Shown: positions 7,905 to 16,101 of the stretch, in pieces
How the letters are laid out: every line of letters begins with the position of its first letter
How positions within the stretch are numbered: the stretch's first letter is position 1
Virus record (IMG/VR): IMGVR_UViG_3300046474_000594
Coordinates: 1-41,154 of that record
DNA: 41,154 nt
Direction: 5' to 3' (one strand)
DNA from: a virus
The notes under the pieces: model-generated
The model's input: only the letters and a program-made list of their open reading frames with translations
Told to the model about the DNA's origin: nothing
The model's database searches: none
Program-made: the position numbers and the translations under genes

Positions 7905-8995
7905 CACGCCACCACTTCGTTTGCCAGCCCGTAGGCCGACAGCGCCAGATCAGGTATGACCGAGGTCATGGCGGATGAAACGCGGCAGACGGTTTTGTCG
8001 ACGATGTAGCCACCGCCGCGAGTGATGCGGTGGTGAGCGCTGGTGATGAGGTAGTTGCCGCCCAGCATGCCCGCAGCCGACAACGAAATGACATTGCCGC
8101 TGACGAGGTTGGGTTTGCCCTCGGTGGTCCAGCCACCTGTGGTGCGCTCTCGATTGGCTTTGGCCATTTCGGCCTTGGCCTTGGCTTTGGCCGTAGCCTC
8201 TGACACGGCTTTTTTGCGCTGTTTCTTGGTGTCGCCGCTGGTGGTGGTTTGGCTGAGGCTGCTGGGGACTGCGAGGGTTTGCCCATTCTCGATGCGGTAG
8301 GCGACGAGCTTTTTCTTGTTGGGGTCTTTGTGTTTCACCTGAACAGCCTTGGGCGCCAAGGTATCGCGCAGCCTGACGTTGGCCAGCTCGTTGAGCGTCA
8401 ACCGCGCGACGGGCGCCGCGTTGGCTAATGCGCTGATCGCATGAAACACCATGCGATTGCCGGTGACTTTGAAGGCGTAGTCGTATTCGTCCGCCAGGTT
8501 GCGTAGGAAGGTCAGGTCGCTGTCTTGCTGGGTCAGGCGTGACAGTTTGATCGGCTCGATGCTGCCGATCAGCACCAGCCCTTGGCGGGCAGCGATCAGG
8601 CGGGCAACGGCGTCCAGGGTCATGTCTTCGTAAGCGTGGTGTTCGGTGGTGCGCAGCGCGCCTTTTATGCCCGCGCTCAGCGCCCGAATGCTGACGGTGG
8701 ACGGTGGGCAGTTGAGTTCGATTTCGTCGATTTCAAAGCTGCCCAGGGTGCGCAAGGACTGCCCGGCCCAGCCCAGAGAGAGCGTCAGTGAATCGCCGTG
8801 CCCCGGATACCAGGCGTCCAGCCACTGACTGTCGGCGTCGTCAAGCTCGATGTCGAGGCTGTCCGCCTGGCCGCTGAGAAAGTCTGAATAGCTTAACGAC
8901 AGCAGGTATTGGCTGATGTCGTGGGTGATGTTGCGGTGCTGGTAGTTGAGCACGAAACGCGCCTGGGGGACTTGATCGGGGGTTAACGCATCCAT
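7904..8995 (-). CDS. Tail hub protein D (P2 gpD-like)
   Basis: 363 residues, the baseplate hub that connects tube and spike, homologous to P2 gpD and Mu gp44. Features are YSDFLSGQADSLDIELDD (residues 36-53), WYPGHGDSLTLSLGW and DSDLTFLRNLADEYDYAFKV. A Lys/Ala-rich stretch (KKQRKKAVSEATAKAKAKAE, about 255-280) is a charged linker seen in relatives. It overlaps X by 13 nt and V by one base. Confidence 0.9.
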   Translation of the reverse strand: MDALTPDQVPQARFVLNYQHRNITHDISQYLLSLSYSDFLSGQADSLDIELDDADSQWLDAWYPGHGDSLTLSLGWAGQSLRTLGSFEIDEIELNCPPSTVSIRALSAGIKGALRTTEHHAYEDMTLDAVARLIAARQGLVLIGSIEPIKLSRLTQQDSDLTFLRNLADEYDYAFKVTGNRMVFHAISALANAAPVARLTLNELANVRLRDTLAPKAVQVKHKDPNKKKLVAYRIENGQTLAVPSSLSQTTTSGDTKKQRKKAVSEATAKAKAKAEMAKANRERTTGGWTTEGKPNLVSGNVISLSAAGMLGGNYLITSAHHRITRGGGYIVDKTVCRVSSAMTSVIPDLALSAYGLANEVVA

Positions 8996-9189
8996 GGCGG
9001 CAGGTCCTGGGCTGTGGGTTGTGTTTCGAGCATGGGAATGGCCAGGGTCAGGCCCGCAGGCAGTTCCGGGGTGAGCGGAATGTGAGGGTTGGCCAGGACG
9101 ATCGGCAGGTAGCGATGGGCGTCACCGTAATAGCGCCAGGCCAATTGGTCCCAGCGTTCGCCATCGGTGGTGATGTGGGTCAGTAGCAT
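8983..9189 (-). CDS. Tail protein X (P2 gpX-like, LysM-type)
   Basis: 68 residues. Short LysM-like domain (DGERWDQLAWRYYGDAHRYLPIVLANPHI ... LPAGLTLAIP) characteristic of P2 gpX, which acts at the tail terminus or hub. It lies between U and D as in P2 and shares one base with the U stop region. Confidence 0.9.
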   Translation of the reverse strand: MLLTHITTDGERWDQLAWRYYGDAHRYLPIVLANPHIPLTPELPAGLTLAIPMLETQPTAQDLPPWMR

Positions 9190-10070
9190 CAGGCTTTCCT
9201 GGTGAGGACTTCGGCGGCAAGCCCGGCCAGCCGGACGCTGGCGCCTTCCATCGTGCTCGCGGCTTGGGTAAGTAAGGCATGGGAGGCGCCGAACCTGTCG
9301 ACGATGTTCCCCAGATCGACAGGGTCAAGGCTGGCGCGAGCGCCCATCACGCTGCCCAGTAAATCCTCGCCCAGTCGCGACAGGTCGGCGCCGCCTTCGA
9401 GCAGGCCGGCTGCGGTTTTGAGGCCTTGCAGCGGCTCCAGCGCGCGGGCGGTAATGCCCAGAAGCTGCGGCACTTGGCCGAGGATCGAGCCGGCGTCGCC
9501 ACCTTTGGCTGCGTCGTAGACGTTTTGCCCGGCGCGGATGATGTTGCTGGCGGTTTTAGCGTGGCCGATCAGCTGTTGCGTGGTGCTGGGCAGTGGGGAC
9601 AGTTTTGAGATCAGGTCGGGCGAGCCTTGCGCGGCCGCTTTGGTGCCACTGAGCGCTGCGTCGAGCAATCCCGCACGCGTGACCTTGCGCGTCGAGGGGC
9701 CGGTGTATTCACGCAAGCTGATCTGAACGGTCGCGGACTGGGTTTGACCGGTGGCGGTGGCGCGGCGGATGGCGTTGCTCATGTCGGTGATGACATGGGG
9801 GCCCAGATAGTCGCCGCTGCCCATGACCAGCGCCAAGGGTTGGTGATTGCTTTTGGCTTGGCGCAGTGCGCGCAATCGCGCTTCGGGATCGCCCAGTACG
9901 GGGTGCAATTCGAGTGTCAGGCTGTACTCATCCAGCCCTTCGCCGATCCACTCCAGCCGGGGCTTGCCGGCAATACGTGCGTGTTCGGCCCACTCGGCAC
10001 TGCTGCGCCATTCAAGTCCGGATATCCCGCCGGTTACGGTGAATTCAATATCGCCCAGGATCGCGAACAT
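9189..10070 (-). CDS. Tail protein U (P2 gpU-like)
   Basis: 293 residues. The first 130 residues match P2 gpU (MFAILGDIEFTVTGGISGLEWR ... HPVLGDPEARLRALRQAKSNHQPLALVMGSGDYLGPHVI). The remaining 160 residues are an Ala/Gly/Leu-rich helical extension not present in P2 U but usual in Mu-like relatives, where it may replace the DNA-circularisation protein. One base overlaps the tape measure stop. Confidence 0.85.
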   Translation of the reverse strand: MFAILGDIEFTVTGGISGLEWRSSAEWAEHARIAGKPRLEWIGEGLDEYSLTLELHPVLGDPEARLRALRQAKSNHQPLALVMGSGDYLGPHVITDMSNAIRRATATGQTQSATVQISLREYTGPSTRKVTRAGLLDAALSGTKAAAQGSPDLISKLSPLPSTTQQLIGHAKTASNIIRAGQNVYDAAKGGDAGSILGQVPQLLGITARALEPLQGLKTAAGLLEGGADLSRLGEDLLGSVMGARASLDPVDLGNIVDRFGASHALLTQAASTMEGASVRLAGLAAEVLTRKA

Positions 10071-12625
10071 TACTCTGTGGCTCCATAGCTGCGGCGGCGT
10101 TGATCGTGCTGGAAGCGTTCCATGAAGCGTACGAAGTCGGCGTAACCTGTCTGCAACGCCTGGCCCAGTTGATCGCGAACATCGCCGCCGCCCGGTACGC
10201 TGATTTGTGGGGAATAGTGGACGACCATGCCGCCGCTGCCGCCAGGCGCTGCGCCCATGACACTGGCCTGTGACAAGGCCGAGGGATTGGGCGGTTGAAG
10301 GTTGACGGCGGTTTCGCCGGCCATGCCGAGCGCCGCTTTGCGGACCTGGTCTGTTCGGGAGTCGATGCCGATCGCGGCGCCTTCGCTGATGTTGGCGCCA
10401 TAGCCGATGAACACGCGGCTGGGCGACTCGATGCCCAGCGTTTCGGTGAACCAGCTTTTGATCGAGGTGCCGACGCCTACTACGGTTTCTTTGGCTGACA
10501 GCAGGCTGTTGCTGATGCCGTTGACCAGGCCGGTGATGATCTGACTGCCGAACTCGGTGAATTTGCCAGGCAGCTCAACGCCGAAATAACTCATGACGCC
10601 TGCAAATGCGCGATAGAACAGCCCCAGCGGTGAGAAATTCAGGATCAGTTGGGAGATGCCGGCCAATCCGCCCGCAAAGCCCGCTCTGACCTCGGACCAC
10701 AGCCCCGCAAAAAACCCTTTGATCGGTGCCCAGTAGCGATAGATGAGGTAGGCCGCCACAGCGATGGCGGTGATGGCCAAGCCGATGGGGTTCATCGTCA
10801 GGGCGCGGCCGAGCCATAAGATGGCATGGCCTGCGAGTTTGAGACCCGTGAGCAATGATCCGCCGAGGATTTTGCCCAGCCGCAGCCCGCCGCGTGCCGT
10901 CATCATGAGCGATTTGCCAAACCCCATGGCCATGCCTCGCAGGAGCACACCGCTGTAGCGGGACACGGTGAGCATGACGCTGCCGGTGCGGGTCAGTCCT
11001 GTGATCAGTGGCGCAGATTTGCCGGCTTGCCAGAGCGCTTTTAACAGCGTCCATTTTGCTGACATTGAGGTGATGGTGGTGGTCATGGCGGTGAACGGTG
11101 TCATGACCAGGTTGGCACCGTAGGCGATGCCCAGGAACGCCAGCTTACCGGCCAGCAGGCCCGCCACCAGCCCGACCACGCCTTTGATAAGGGCGGGATT
11201 TTCGCTGGCCCATGCCGAGAATTGCTGCATGACAGGCACAAGCGCCTGGGTGACCTGCACCAGGGCTGGCAACAGGGCGTTGCCGACTGAAATGCCGATA
11301 TCGGACAGGTTGGTGCGCAGCGCTTTGAGTTGTTCTTTTGAGCTGCCCAGGCGTTTGTTCCAGTCATCATCCAGAGCGCCCTTGTCGGCAGCGTCCTGAC
11401 TGCCGCTCTGAATGCTGGACATGTCCTTTTGATTGACCAAGGCCGGGCGGATGAAGGACAGCACTTGCTGGTCGGCGAACAGTTCGCCCAGCTTGTAGGC
11501 TTCATCCAGACGCGACAACGCCGTCTGGCGTTCTTGCTCATCGGTGATCGACAGCGCCTTTTGATATTCAGCGGCGGCGGCTGGCGCCTTGGTGCCCAAG
11601 TGCGAGGTGAGGATCTTGATCATCGACTCTGCAGGCGAGAAACCTTCGCCTACCAGGTTTTTCATGCTGGTCTTGAGATCGATGCCAGCCTTTTCAAAGG
11701 CTTTGAGGGTCTCTGGAGCGGTGAGCTTTGACAGGAAGTTTTTGAAGTTATTGGCGGCCTCGTCGTTACTGCCTGCGCCACGCCGGGCGATTTGCAGCGA
11801 AGCCCCGATTTCTGCCACCGCACGCTCGCCGGTAATGCCGAGCGCGGCAAATTGTGGCGTCAGTTGGGGTAGCCACTTGGCCATGTCGGCCAGTTCAAAC
11901 TGCCCGCTCTTGCCCGCAAACGCGAGCATGTTCATTGAGCGTTCCAGACCTGCCGCGCCGATGCTCAGGTTGTCGTTGAGGGCGATGGCCACCGAGCCGA
12001 GGTCATCCATGCTGGCGCGGGTTGCGGTGGCGGTTTTGGCCATGACCGGGGCGTACGCGGCCAGTTCTTTGGCGCTGGAGATCCCGCCAGCGATCAATAT
12101 CGCCGTGCCGTTGGCGACCTCGGTCTGGGTCTGGTTCCAGCGCAGCGCCGCGCCACGCATGACGTCGCTCAGGCGCTTTTCTTCGGCTTCGTCAAAGCCC
12201 CCGGTGATAGCGATGTCGCGGGTCTGGTCCTGAAACTCAATGGCGGTGCGCATGGACTGGACGACCTGCGCGTCGAGCACGGCAGCGGTGCCGGCCACCT
12301 CCATGGCTTGGCTGCGCAGCTCGCCCCGGTTGTTTTTCAGCTTGTCACCACGGGCGATGCTGAGGTTCAAGCGCTCTTGTTTGAGCTTGAGCTGGTCGAT
12401 GGTGAGCCCGACCTGCTCGTATTGGCGCCGAAGCCGAGAAATGCCGGTGCCGCCTTTGGCGATGGCAGCGGAGAGTTCAGTGCCGATGAGTTTCTGTTTA
12501 TGGGTCAGCCCGTCGGTGGCGCGCCCCAGTTGGTCGACAGTGGATTTGGCCGACCCGAAGGCTGCGCTGAAGGAGCCAGACACAGCAGCGCCGATTTTTA
12601 AGCCGATGAGGACTTCGTTGGCCAT
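10070..12625 (-). CDS. Tail tape measure protein
   Basis: 851 residues, sets tail length and fills the tube lumen. The N-terminus (MANEVLIGLKIGAAVSGSFSAAFGSAKSTVDQL) and the TMP core (MRTAIEFQDQTRDIAITGGFD through MSMNMLAFAGKSGQ-like segments) match the Mu gp42/P2 gpT class. Three or more hydrophobic stretches lie between about residues 500 and 660 (LIKGVVGLVAGLLAGKLAFLG; MNPIGLAITAIAVAAYLIYRYW). Start ATG has no obvious ribosome site. The short length predicts a moderately short tail. Confidence 0.9.
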   Translation of the reverse strand: MANEVLIGLKIGAAVSGSFSAAFGSAKSTVDQLGRATDGLTHKQKLIGTELSAAIAKGGTGISRLRRQYEQVGLTIDQLKLKQERLNLSIARGDKLKNNRGELRSQAMEVAGTAAVLDAQVVQSMRTAIEFQDQTRDIAITGGFDEAEEKRLSDVMRGAALRWNQTQTEVANGTAILIAGGISSAKELAAYAPVMAKTATATRASMDDLGSVAIALNDNLSIGAAGLERSMNMLAFAGKSGQFELADMAKWLPQLTPQFAALGITGERAVAEIGASLQIARRGAGSNDEAANNFKNFLSKLTAPETLKAFEKAGIDLKTSMKNLVGEGFSPAESMIKILTSHLGTKAPAAAAEYQKALSITDEQERQTALSRLDEAYKLGELFADQQVLSFIRPALVNQKDMSSIQSGSQDAADKGALDDDWNKRLGSSKEQLKALRTNLSDIGISVGNALLPALVQVTQALVPVMQQFSAWASENPALIKGVVGLVAGLLAGKLAFLGIAYGANLVMTPFTAMTTTITSMSAKWTLLKALWQAGKSAPLITGLTRTGSVMLTVSRYSGVLLRGMAMGFGKSLMMTARGGLRLGKILGGSLLTGLKLAGHAILWLGRALTMNPIGLAITAIAVAAYLIYRYWAPIKGFFAGLWSEVRAGFAGGLAGISQLILNFSPLGLFYRAFAGVMSYFGVELPGKFTEFGSQIITGLVNGISNSLLSAKETVVGVGTSIKSWFTETLGIESPSRVFIGYGANISEGAAIGIDSRTDQVRKAALGMAGETAVNLQPPNPSALSQASVMGAAPGGSGGMVVHYSPQISVPGGGDVRDQLGQALQTGYADFVRFMERFQHDQRRRSYGATE

Positions 12626-12644
12626 AATTTGCTACGCTGATCCC

Positions 12645-12905
12645 ATGATTGAAAAAATCGCTCTACGCACCGCAAAAACTCTCTATGCACTGGCCGTTGC
12701 CGTCGGTGTGGTCTGGCTTGCCTGGCTGTGCCTGACCAGTCTGCCGCTCTGGGCCGCCGTGCTGGCTTTCGCCGTGGCGATGCCGTTGCTGGCGTTGGCA
12801 GCCGCCCCGTTGGCAGCAGGCGGCGCTTTGGTGGCAGGGCTTGTCGTCGGCCTGGTCGCGCTGGTTAGCGGTGCATCCGCTCGGCGGCTTCGACACGGCG
12901 GTTGA
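12645..12905 (+). CDS. Small hydrophobic protein, antisense to the tail operon
   Basis: 86 residues with three predicted membrane segments (TLYALAVAVGVVWLAWLCL, LWAAVLAFAVAMPLLALAA, ALVAGLVVGLVALVSGA) and a positive C-terminus. It fills the 239-nt space between the E' and tape-measure genes, on the other strand, starting 19 nt from the tape-measure start codon. No clear ribosome site precedes it, but TACGCT and CATAAT boxes lie 10-20 nt upstream. Function unknown; membrane cargo or a second holin-like protein are both possible. Confidence 0.5.
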   Translation: MIEKIALRTAKTLYALAVAVGVVWLAWLCLTSLPLWAAVLAFAVAMPLLALAAAPLAAGGALVAGLVVGLVALVSGASARRLRHGG

Positions 12906-13032
12906 TTTCCCGCTGACAGACCTCTACCCAGCGCCAGTAGGCGTCCATTTCCAGTCCTTCGATTTCAGACGGTTGTATCCTTAGCACCAGCAGCAGGGCT
13001 TCGTCCCAGGACTGCAGCAAGGTCTGCTCCAT
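12865..13032 (-). CDS. Tail assembly chaperone E' (frameshift partner or P2 gpE-like protein)
   Basis: 55 residues from the internal ATG (MEQTLLQSW...). The sequence DAYWRWVEVCQREINRRVEAAE matches the C-terminal extension of tail chaperones. The frame is open back to at least 13101 and overlaps the E gene, one base downstream of the E frame (+1, or -2). A run of five G (13087-13091 on the complementary strand) lies in the overlap, and a GGGAAAT heptamer a little further on. By analogy with P2, lambda and Mu, the product is likely an E-E' fusion made by programmed frameshifting. Confidence 0.7.
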   Translation of the reverse strand: MEQTLLQSWDEALLLVLRIQPSEIEGLEMDAYWRWVEVCQREINRRVEAAERMHR

Positions 13033-13279
13033 TGGACATTTCCCGCAACACCTCGGTGGCTGACTTGGAGTCGGCGATATCGAACTCCCCCAAATCTTCA
13101 ATAGTCAGGCCCAGCATCTTGGCGATGAGCATGTCTTCGAGCATGGCTTCGTCTTTGGTGGCCGATTGTGCGGCGCTGATGTCTTTGCGTTTCAGGCGTT
13201 TTATTGGCAGGCGGGACAGTTCAGTGCCGGCGGCTGTTTTGAAGGGGTATTTGAGGGTGAACGTGAGGGTGTCGGCCAT
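12965..13279 (-). CDS. Tail assembly chaperone E (Mu gp41-like)
   Basis: 104 residues, phage tail assembly protein E family: MADTLTFTLKYPFKTAAGTELSRLPIKRLKRKDI followed by DEAMLEDMLIAKMLGLTIEDLGEFD. It binds the tape measure during assembly and is not in the virion in studied phages. GGAG lies 10 nt before the ATG. It is the first gene of the tail-assembly block, 75 nt below late element B. Confidence 0.85.
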   Translation of the reverse strand: MADTLTFTLKYPFKTAAGTELSRLPIKRLKRKDISAAQSATKDEAMLEDMLIAKMLGLTIEDLGEFDIADSKSATEVLREMSNGADLAAVLGRSPAAGAKDTTV

Positions 13280-13354
13280 GTGGCATGCTCCAGCGTGATC
13301 AGTTTGATCGGTTGCTTGTCAGGAGCGTTGAGAATCGCGTGTTGGCGGGATGCT

Positions 13355-13377
13355 GGCTTTTAATCGGGTTTAAAGAG
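13355..13377 (-). promoter_or_regulatory. Late element B (promoter or activator site of the tail-assembly block)
   Basis: Copy of the 23-bp late element identical to C and D (core CTTTAAACCCGATTAAAAG). It lies 75 nt upstream of the E gene start and 52 nt from the start of a plus-strand cargo gene on the other side. Confidence 0.7.
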
Positions 13378-13429
13378 AGGATCGGGAGTGAGCCATTTAG
13401 AGGCTCGTCAACTCAAGGAAAATGGATGT

Positions 13430-13723
13430 ATGAGTGAGTCAAATGCAGCGCGCTTTAATGAGACCATCAAGAAAATCTTGGAACTATTGGTTGAGTCCTG
13501 TCCAGTTCCAAGGTTTGTCAGAGCGGATGACCTGGGAATGAAGCCCGGTAAAACAGGCGAGCATAATCAATATTTCCCCAGCGATGACGATCGGTATCTA
13601 GGCGTTTGTCTCAGGTGGTTGGCGGATGAAGGGCTCATCAGGGGTGAACCAAATCATGCGATCACGCTGGCAGGCCTGGACCTATTTGATGCATTACCAG
13701 AGTGCTTGAAACGAGTGAATTGA
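13430..13723 (+). CDS. DUF2513/YjcQ-like winged-helix protein (cargo gene)
   Basis: 97 residues on the plus strand between tube and tail-chaperone blocks. The pattern YLGVCLRWLADEGLIRGEP ... ITLAGLDLFDALP resembles the C-terminal part of DUF2513/YjcQ proteins, small wHTH-like proteins common in phages and mobile elements. AAGGA lies 10 nt before the ATG; a GTG at 13388 in the same frame is less likely. A strong hairpin follows the stop. AT-richer than the tail genes. No function assigned. Confidence 0.65.
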   Translation: MSESNAARFNETIKKILELLVESCPVPRFVRADDLGMKPGKTGEHNQYFPSDDDRYLGVCLRWLADEGLIRGEPNHAITLAGLDLFDALPECLKRVN

Positions 13724-13731
13724 GTCTGGAA

Positions 13732-13767
13732 TGCACTGCAACCGCTTTAGCTCATCCGGTTGCAGTG
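13732..13767 (+). terminator. Terminator of the 13430 cargo gene
   Basis: 12-bp perfect stem (GCACTGCAACCG / CGGTTGCAGTGC) beginning about 10 nt after the stop codon; an ACTTTTTT tract comes about 20 nt later. Confidence 0.65.
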
Positions 13768-13797
13768 CGTCAGCGTTATTGCGTTTAACTTTTTTGC

Positions 13798-13850
13798 GAC
13801 TGCTTCGCAGCCGATCGCGAGCAAGCTTGCTCCTACGGCCTTCGGCCAGA
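13798..13850. repeat. REP-like element inside the prophage
   Basis: GCGAGCAAGCTTGCTCCTACGG is the core of Pseudomonas REP palindromes. It is followed by GGCCTTCGGCCAGAATCAA, a tail that recurs at 24510-24528 in a second cargo block. REPs are chromosomal repeats, so this stretch probably came in with the cargo gene. Confidence 0.7.
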
Positions 13851-13861
13851 ATCAAAAGCAT

Positions 13862-13893
13862 GATCTGCTGCGGCCTGGGTGGCGCAGCAGATC
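13862..13893 (-). terminator. Terminator of the head-sheath-tube block
   Basis: 11-bp perfect stem GATCTGCTGCG / CGCAGCAGATC, 23 nt beyond the tube gene stop, followed on the minus strand by ATGCTTTTGATT. Confidence 0.65.
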
Positions 13894-13915
13894 CAGCCTT
13901 CTACCTATTCCCGCA

Positions 13916-14440
13916 TCAAGCCTGCCCGATGTTCTGCCGGTACTTGGCCAACTGATCCTGCCCGCCGACGCGGAAGATGTTGGCCAGGTAGTCGAGTAGC
14001 AACACCTCCTGCCCATTGAGCACCTGGCGCACGTAGGTCGCAGCGAAAGGTGTTTCGTATTTGCTGGGGTCGCGGGGCTTGTGGTTGCCCAGCTGATACT
14101 CCTTGCCGGTGATGGTCATCATGGTGACCAGCGGCACCTCTTCCACCAGACCGCCATTGTTGAACACCTGCACGTTGGACCGGCATTGCAGCTGCACGCT
14201 TTTGAAGGGCGTGACGAGCTTGACGGCGGCGTCGTAGTAAAGGCTGTTCCAGACCAGTTTGCCTTCGAGTTTGTCGATGCCGTCGGGCAACTCGATGAGC
14301 CCGACCATGCCCAGCCCCTGGAAGTCACTCATCACGGTTTTGACGGTGCCCAGGTCGACTTCTTCGCACTGGCCAAAGAAGCTGTTGCCGTCCAGGTAGA
14401 CGTTGGCGTTTGAGATGCGGTGCAAGTTTGTGCCAGCCAT
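13916..14440 (-). CDS. Tail tube protein (P2 FII-like)
   Basis: 174 residues, the inner tube of the contractile tail. MAGTNLHRISNANVYLDGNSFFGQCEEVDLG and the GKEYQLGNHKPRDP segment match the P2 FII/Mu tube family. The ATG at 14440 is one nt from the sheath stop; an in-frame ATG at 14491 would lie inside the sheath gene and is not used here. Confidence 0.9.
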   Translation of the reverse strand: MAGTNLHRISNANVYLDGNSFFGQCEEVDLGTVKTVMSDFQGLGMVGLIELPDGIDKLEGKLVWNSLYYDAAVKLVTPFKSVQLQCRSNVQVFNNGGLVEEVPLVTMMTITGKEYQLGNHKPRDPSKYETPFAATYVRQVLNGQEVLLLDYLANIFRVGGQDQLAKYRQNIGQA

Positions 14441-14441
14441 G

Positions 14442-15863
14442 TCATGCGGCTCCCAGGTTGACCAGGTATTCCCCGGTGATTTCAGTTTCAAAAGTGCCGC
14501 GCTCGAACGGCAGCGGGACGGTGAGTTTGTACTGGAACAGGACGTGGCCCAGTTCCAGTTCCGTCTGTGGGTTGCGTGCCGGATCGAACCAGCATTCGCC
14601 GCCGAGCAAGGCTTGGTCGCCCATCAGTTTGCGCAGGAACTGGTTGACGCTTTCGGTGATGCTGTCGATCAGCGAGTTGGTGATGGGCATGTCGACAAAT
14701 TGCAGAGAGCTGTAGCGGATCGATTCGTCGATCACGTCTTTGGTGCGGCGTACGTTTTCAAAGTTGCGCATGTGGGTGATGGTCGGCCAGGCCGCTGTGC
14801 GGTTGCCCCAAAGGCGCAGGCCGGTGCCGAAGGAGTTGAACACGGTGGTGATGCCGTTTTCGTTGAGCAGATTGACCTCGCTGTTGGGGTCGTCGATGCG
14901 TGCGCTGAGCGCGCGTTCCAGACCGATGACGCCGATCAGCTCCTGGTTAGAACTGCTCCACCAGTAGCCTTTGTCCAGATCGACCTTGGCACGCAGACCC
15001 GCGGCGCGGATCGACAGCGGTTGCAGGCGCTCACCATTGGTGTTGGCGTCGTAGACTTTGACGTGGGGATAGCACAACCGCACGCGATCGCTGCTGGTGT
15101 TGAAGTTGATGGCCCCTGCGGGACCTCGGCCGGCAATGACCTGCTGCACCGTGGTGCCTACGGGCGCGTCGATGTAGGCGACGGCGCCCATCTGAGCGGC
15201 GGATGCGATTAGCTCGACACTGACGGCGTTGAGCGTGCTGAAGCCTGGGGCAATGAAAATCTTGGGAAAGAAGCCCAGCAGGTTGTAGCTGTCCTGAAAG
15301 GCTTTGAGCCCTGTGCGGTGGCCTGCCTGGTTGACCCCGCCGATGATGTCGGCCGGGGTGACTTTGCTGGGATCTGTGTGGGTGTAATCCGCCTTGATCG
15401 CCGCCTTTGCGCCAATCTTGCCGTTTGCCAGACGTTTGACCCGCCCGGTCAACAGATCCACCGTGTAGTCGGTATCGACTGCGTAGGCGGTGTCTTCGTC
15501 ATCTTTGAGGGTCAGGGTTTGCAATGCCCCATGGCCCAGTTGCAACAGGTCGTTTTCACCGAAGGTACGGGCCTGGTCAGTGACATCGCTGCGGTGGACT
15601 TCGGGATCGAGCACGTTGACCACCAGTACGGTGCCGGCGCCGAAATCGTAGATCCCGTCGAGTGCTTCAGCGATGCTGAAGCCTGCCAGTTGCGGACCGA
15701 ATTTGGCGGCATCGATGTCGTTGAGTGACAAGGTCAATTCGTTCACCGGCCCGATAGGCGCTGTGCCGATCAGTGCAATGACGGCTGACTTGACCACTTT
15801 GATCGCCCGAGGGCCGCGTTCGATTTCGGTGGTTTCGATGCCGTGCAGGTAGTTAGCGGCCAT
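14442..15863 (-). CDS. Tail sheath protein (Mu gpL / P2 FI-like)
   Basis: 473 residues, forms the contractile sheath. The N-terminal YLHGIETTEIERGPRAIKVVKSAVIALIGTAP and the C-terminal domain (VRRTKDVIDESIRYSSLQFVDMPI, FMGDQALLGGECWFDP-type segment) are typical. An AAGGAA site lies 8 nt before the ATG; the gene starts inside the last codons of the gp38 gene. Contractile tail components separate this phage from B3 and D3112, which have non-contractile tails. Confidence 0.93.
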   Translation of the reverse strand: MAANYLHGIETTEIERGPRAIKVVKSAVIALIGTAPIGPVNELTLSLNDIDAAKFGPQLAGFSIAEALDGIYDFGAGTVLVVNVLDPEVHRSDVTDQARTFGENDLLQLGHGALQTLTLKDDEDTAYAVDTDYTVDLLTGRVKRLANGKIGAKAAIKADYTHTDPSKVTPADIIGGVNQAGHRTGLKAFQDSYNLLGFFPKIFIAPGFSTLNAVSVELIASAAQMGAVAYIDAPVGTTVQQVIAGRGPAGAINFNTSSDRVRLCYPHVKVYDANTNGERLQPLSIRAAGLRAKVDLDKGYWWSSSNQELIGVIGLERALSARIDDPNSEVNLLNENGITTVFNSFGTGLRLWGNRTAAWPTITHMRNFENVRRTKDVIDESIRYSSLQFVDMPITNSLIDSITESVNQFLRKLMGDQALLGGECWFDPARNPQTELELGHVLFQYKLTVPLPFERGTFETEITGEYLVNLGAA

Positions 15864-16101
15864 GGGTTTTGGTTCCTTTTTTGTCTGCGACTACGGCCAG
15901 GGCCGCGGTGGGAGTGATATGGGCGATGGGCAGCTCAGTCAGGTGCTTGAGCGCCAGCAGTACGCGGGTGTACTCGTGATCGGCAGGCAGCTCGACGGGT
16001 TGCCCGGATGTCAGCTGAACATCGAGCAACGGGTTGTCTGCGCCCACCTTCAGGCAGACGCCGCTTTGCGGGCCTGTGTAGTGGTAACGGGTGAGTCTCA
16101 T
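15853..16101 (-). CDS. Small protein in the Mu gp38 position
   Basis: 82 residues, MRLTRYHYTGPQSGVCLKV ... basic C-terminus KKGTKTHGR. It lies exactly between gp37 and the sheath, where Mu encodes gp38, and has the same size class. Its start overlaps the gp37 stop by 4 nt and its end overlaps the sheath start by 11 nt. The role of gp38 proteins is not known. Confidence 0.7.
   Translation of the reverse strand: MRLTRYHYTGPQSGVCLKVGADNPLLDVQLTSGQPVELPADHEYTRVLLALKHLTELPIAHITPTAALAVVADKKGTKTHGR

Noticed and set aside
12663-12896. A 77-codon minus-strand frame between E' and tape measure
   Set aside because: Gln/His/Cys-rich translation typical of the antisense of a hydrophobic gene; it lacks any domain and a ribosome site.
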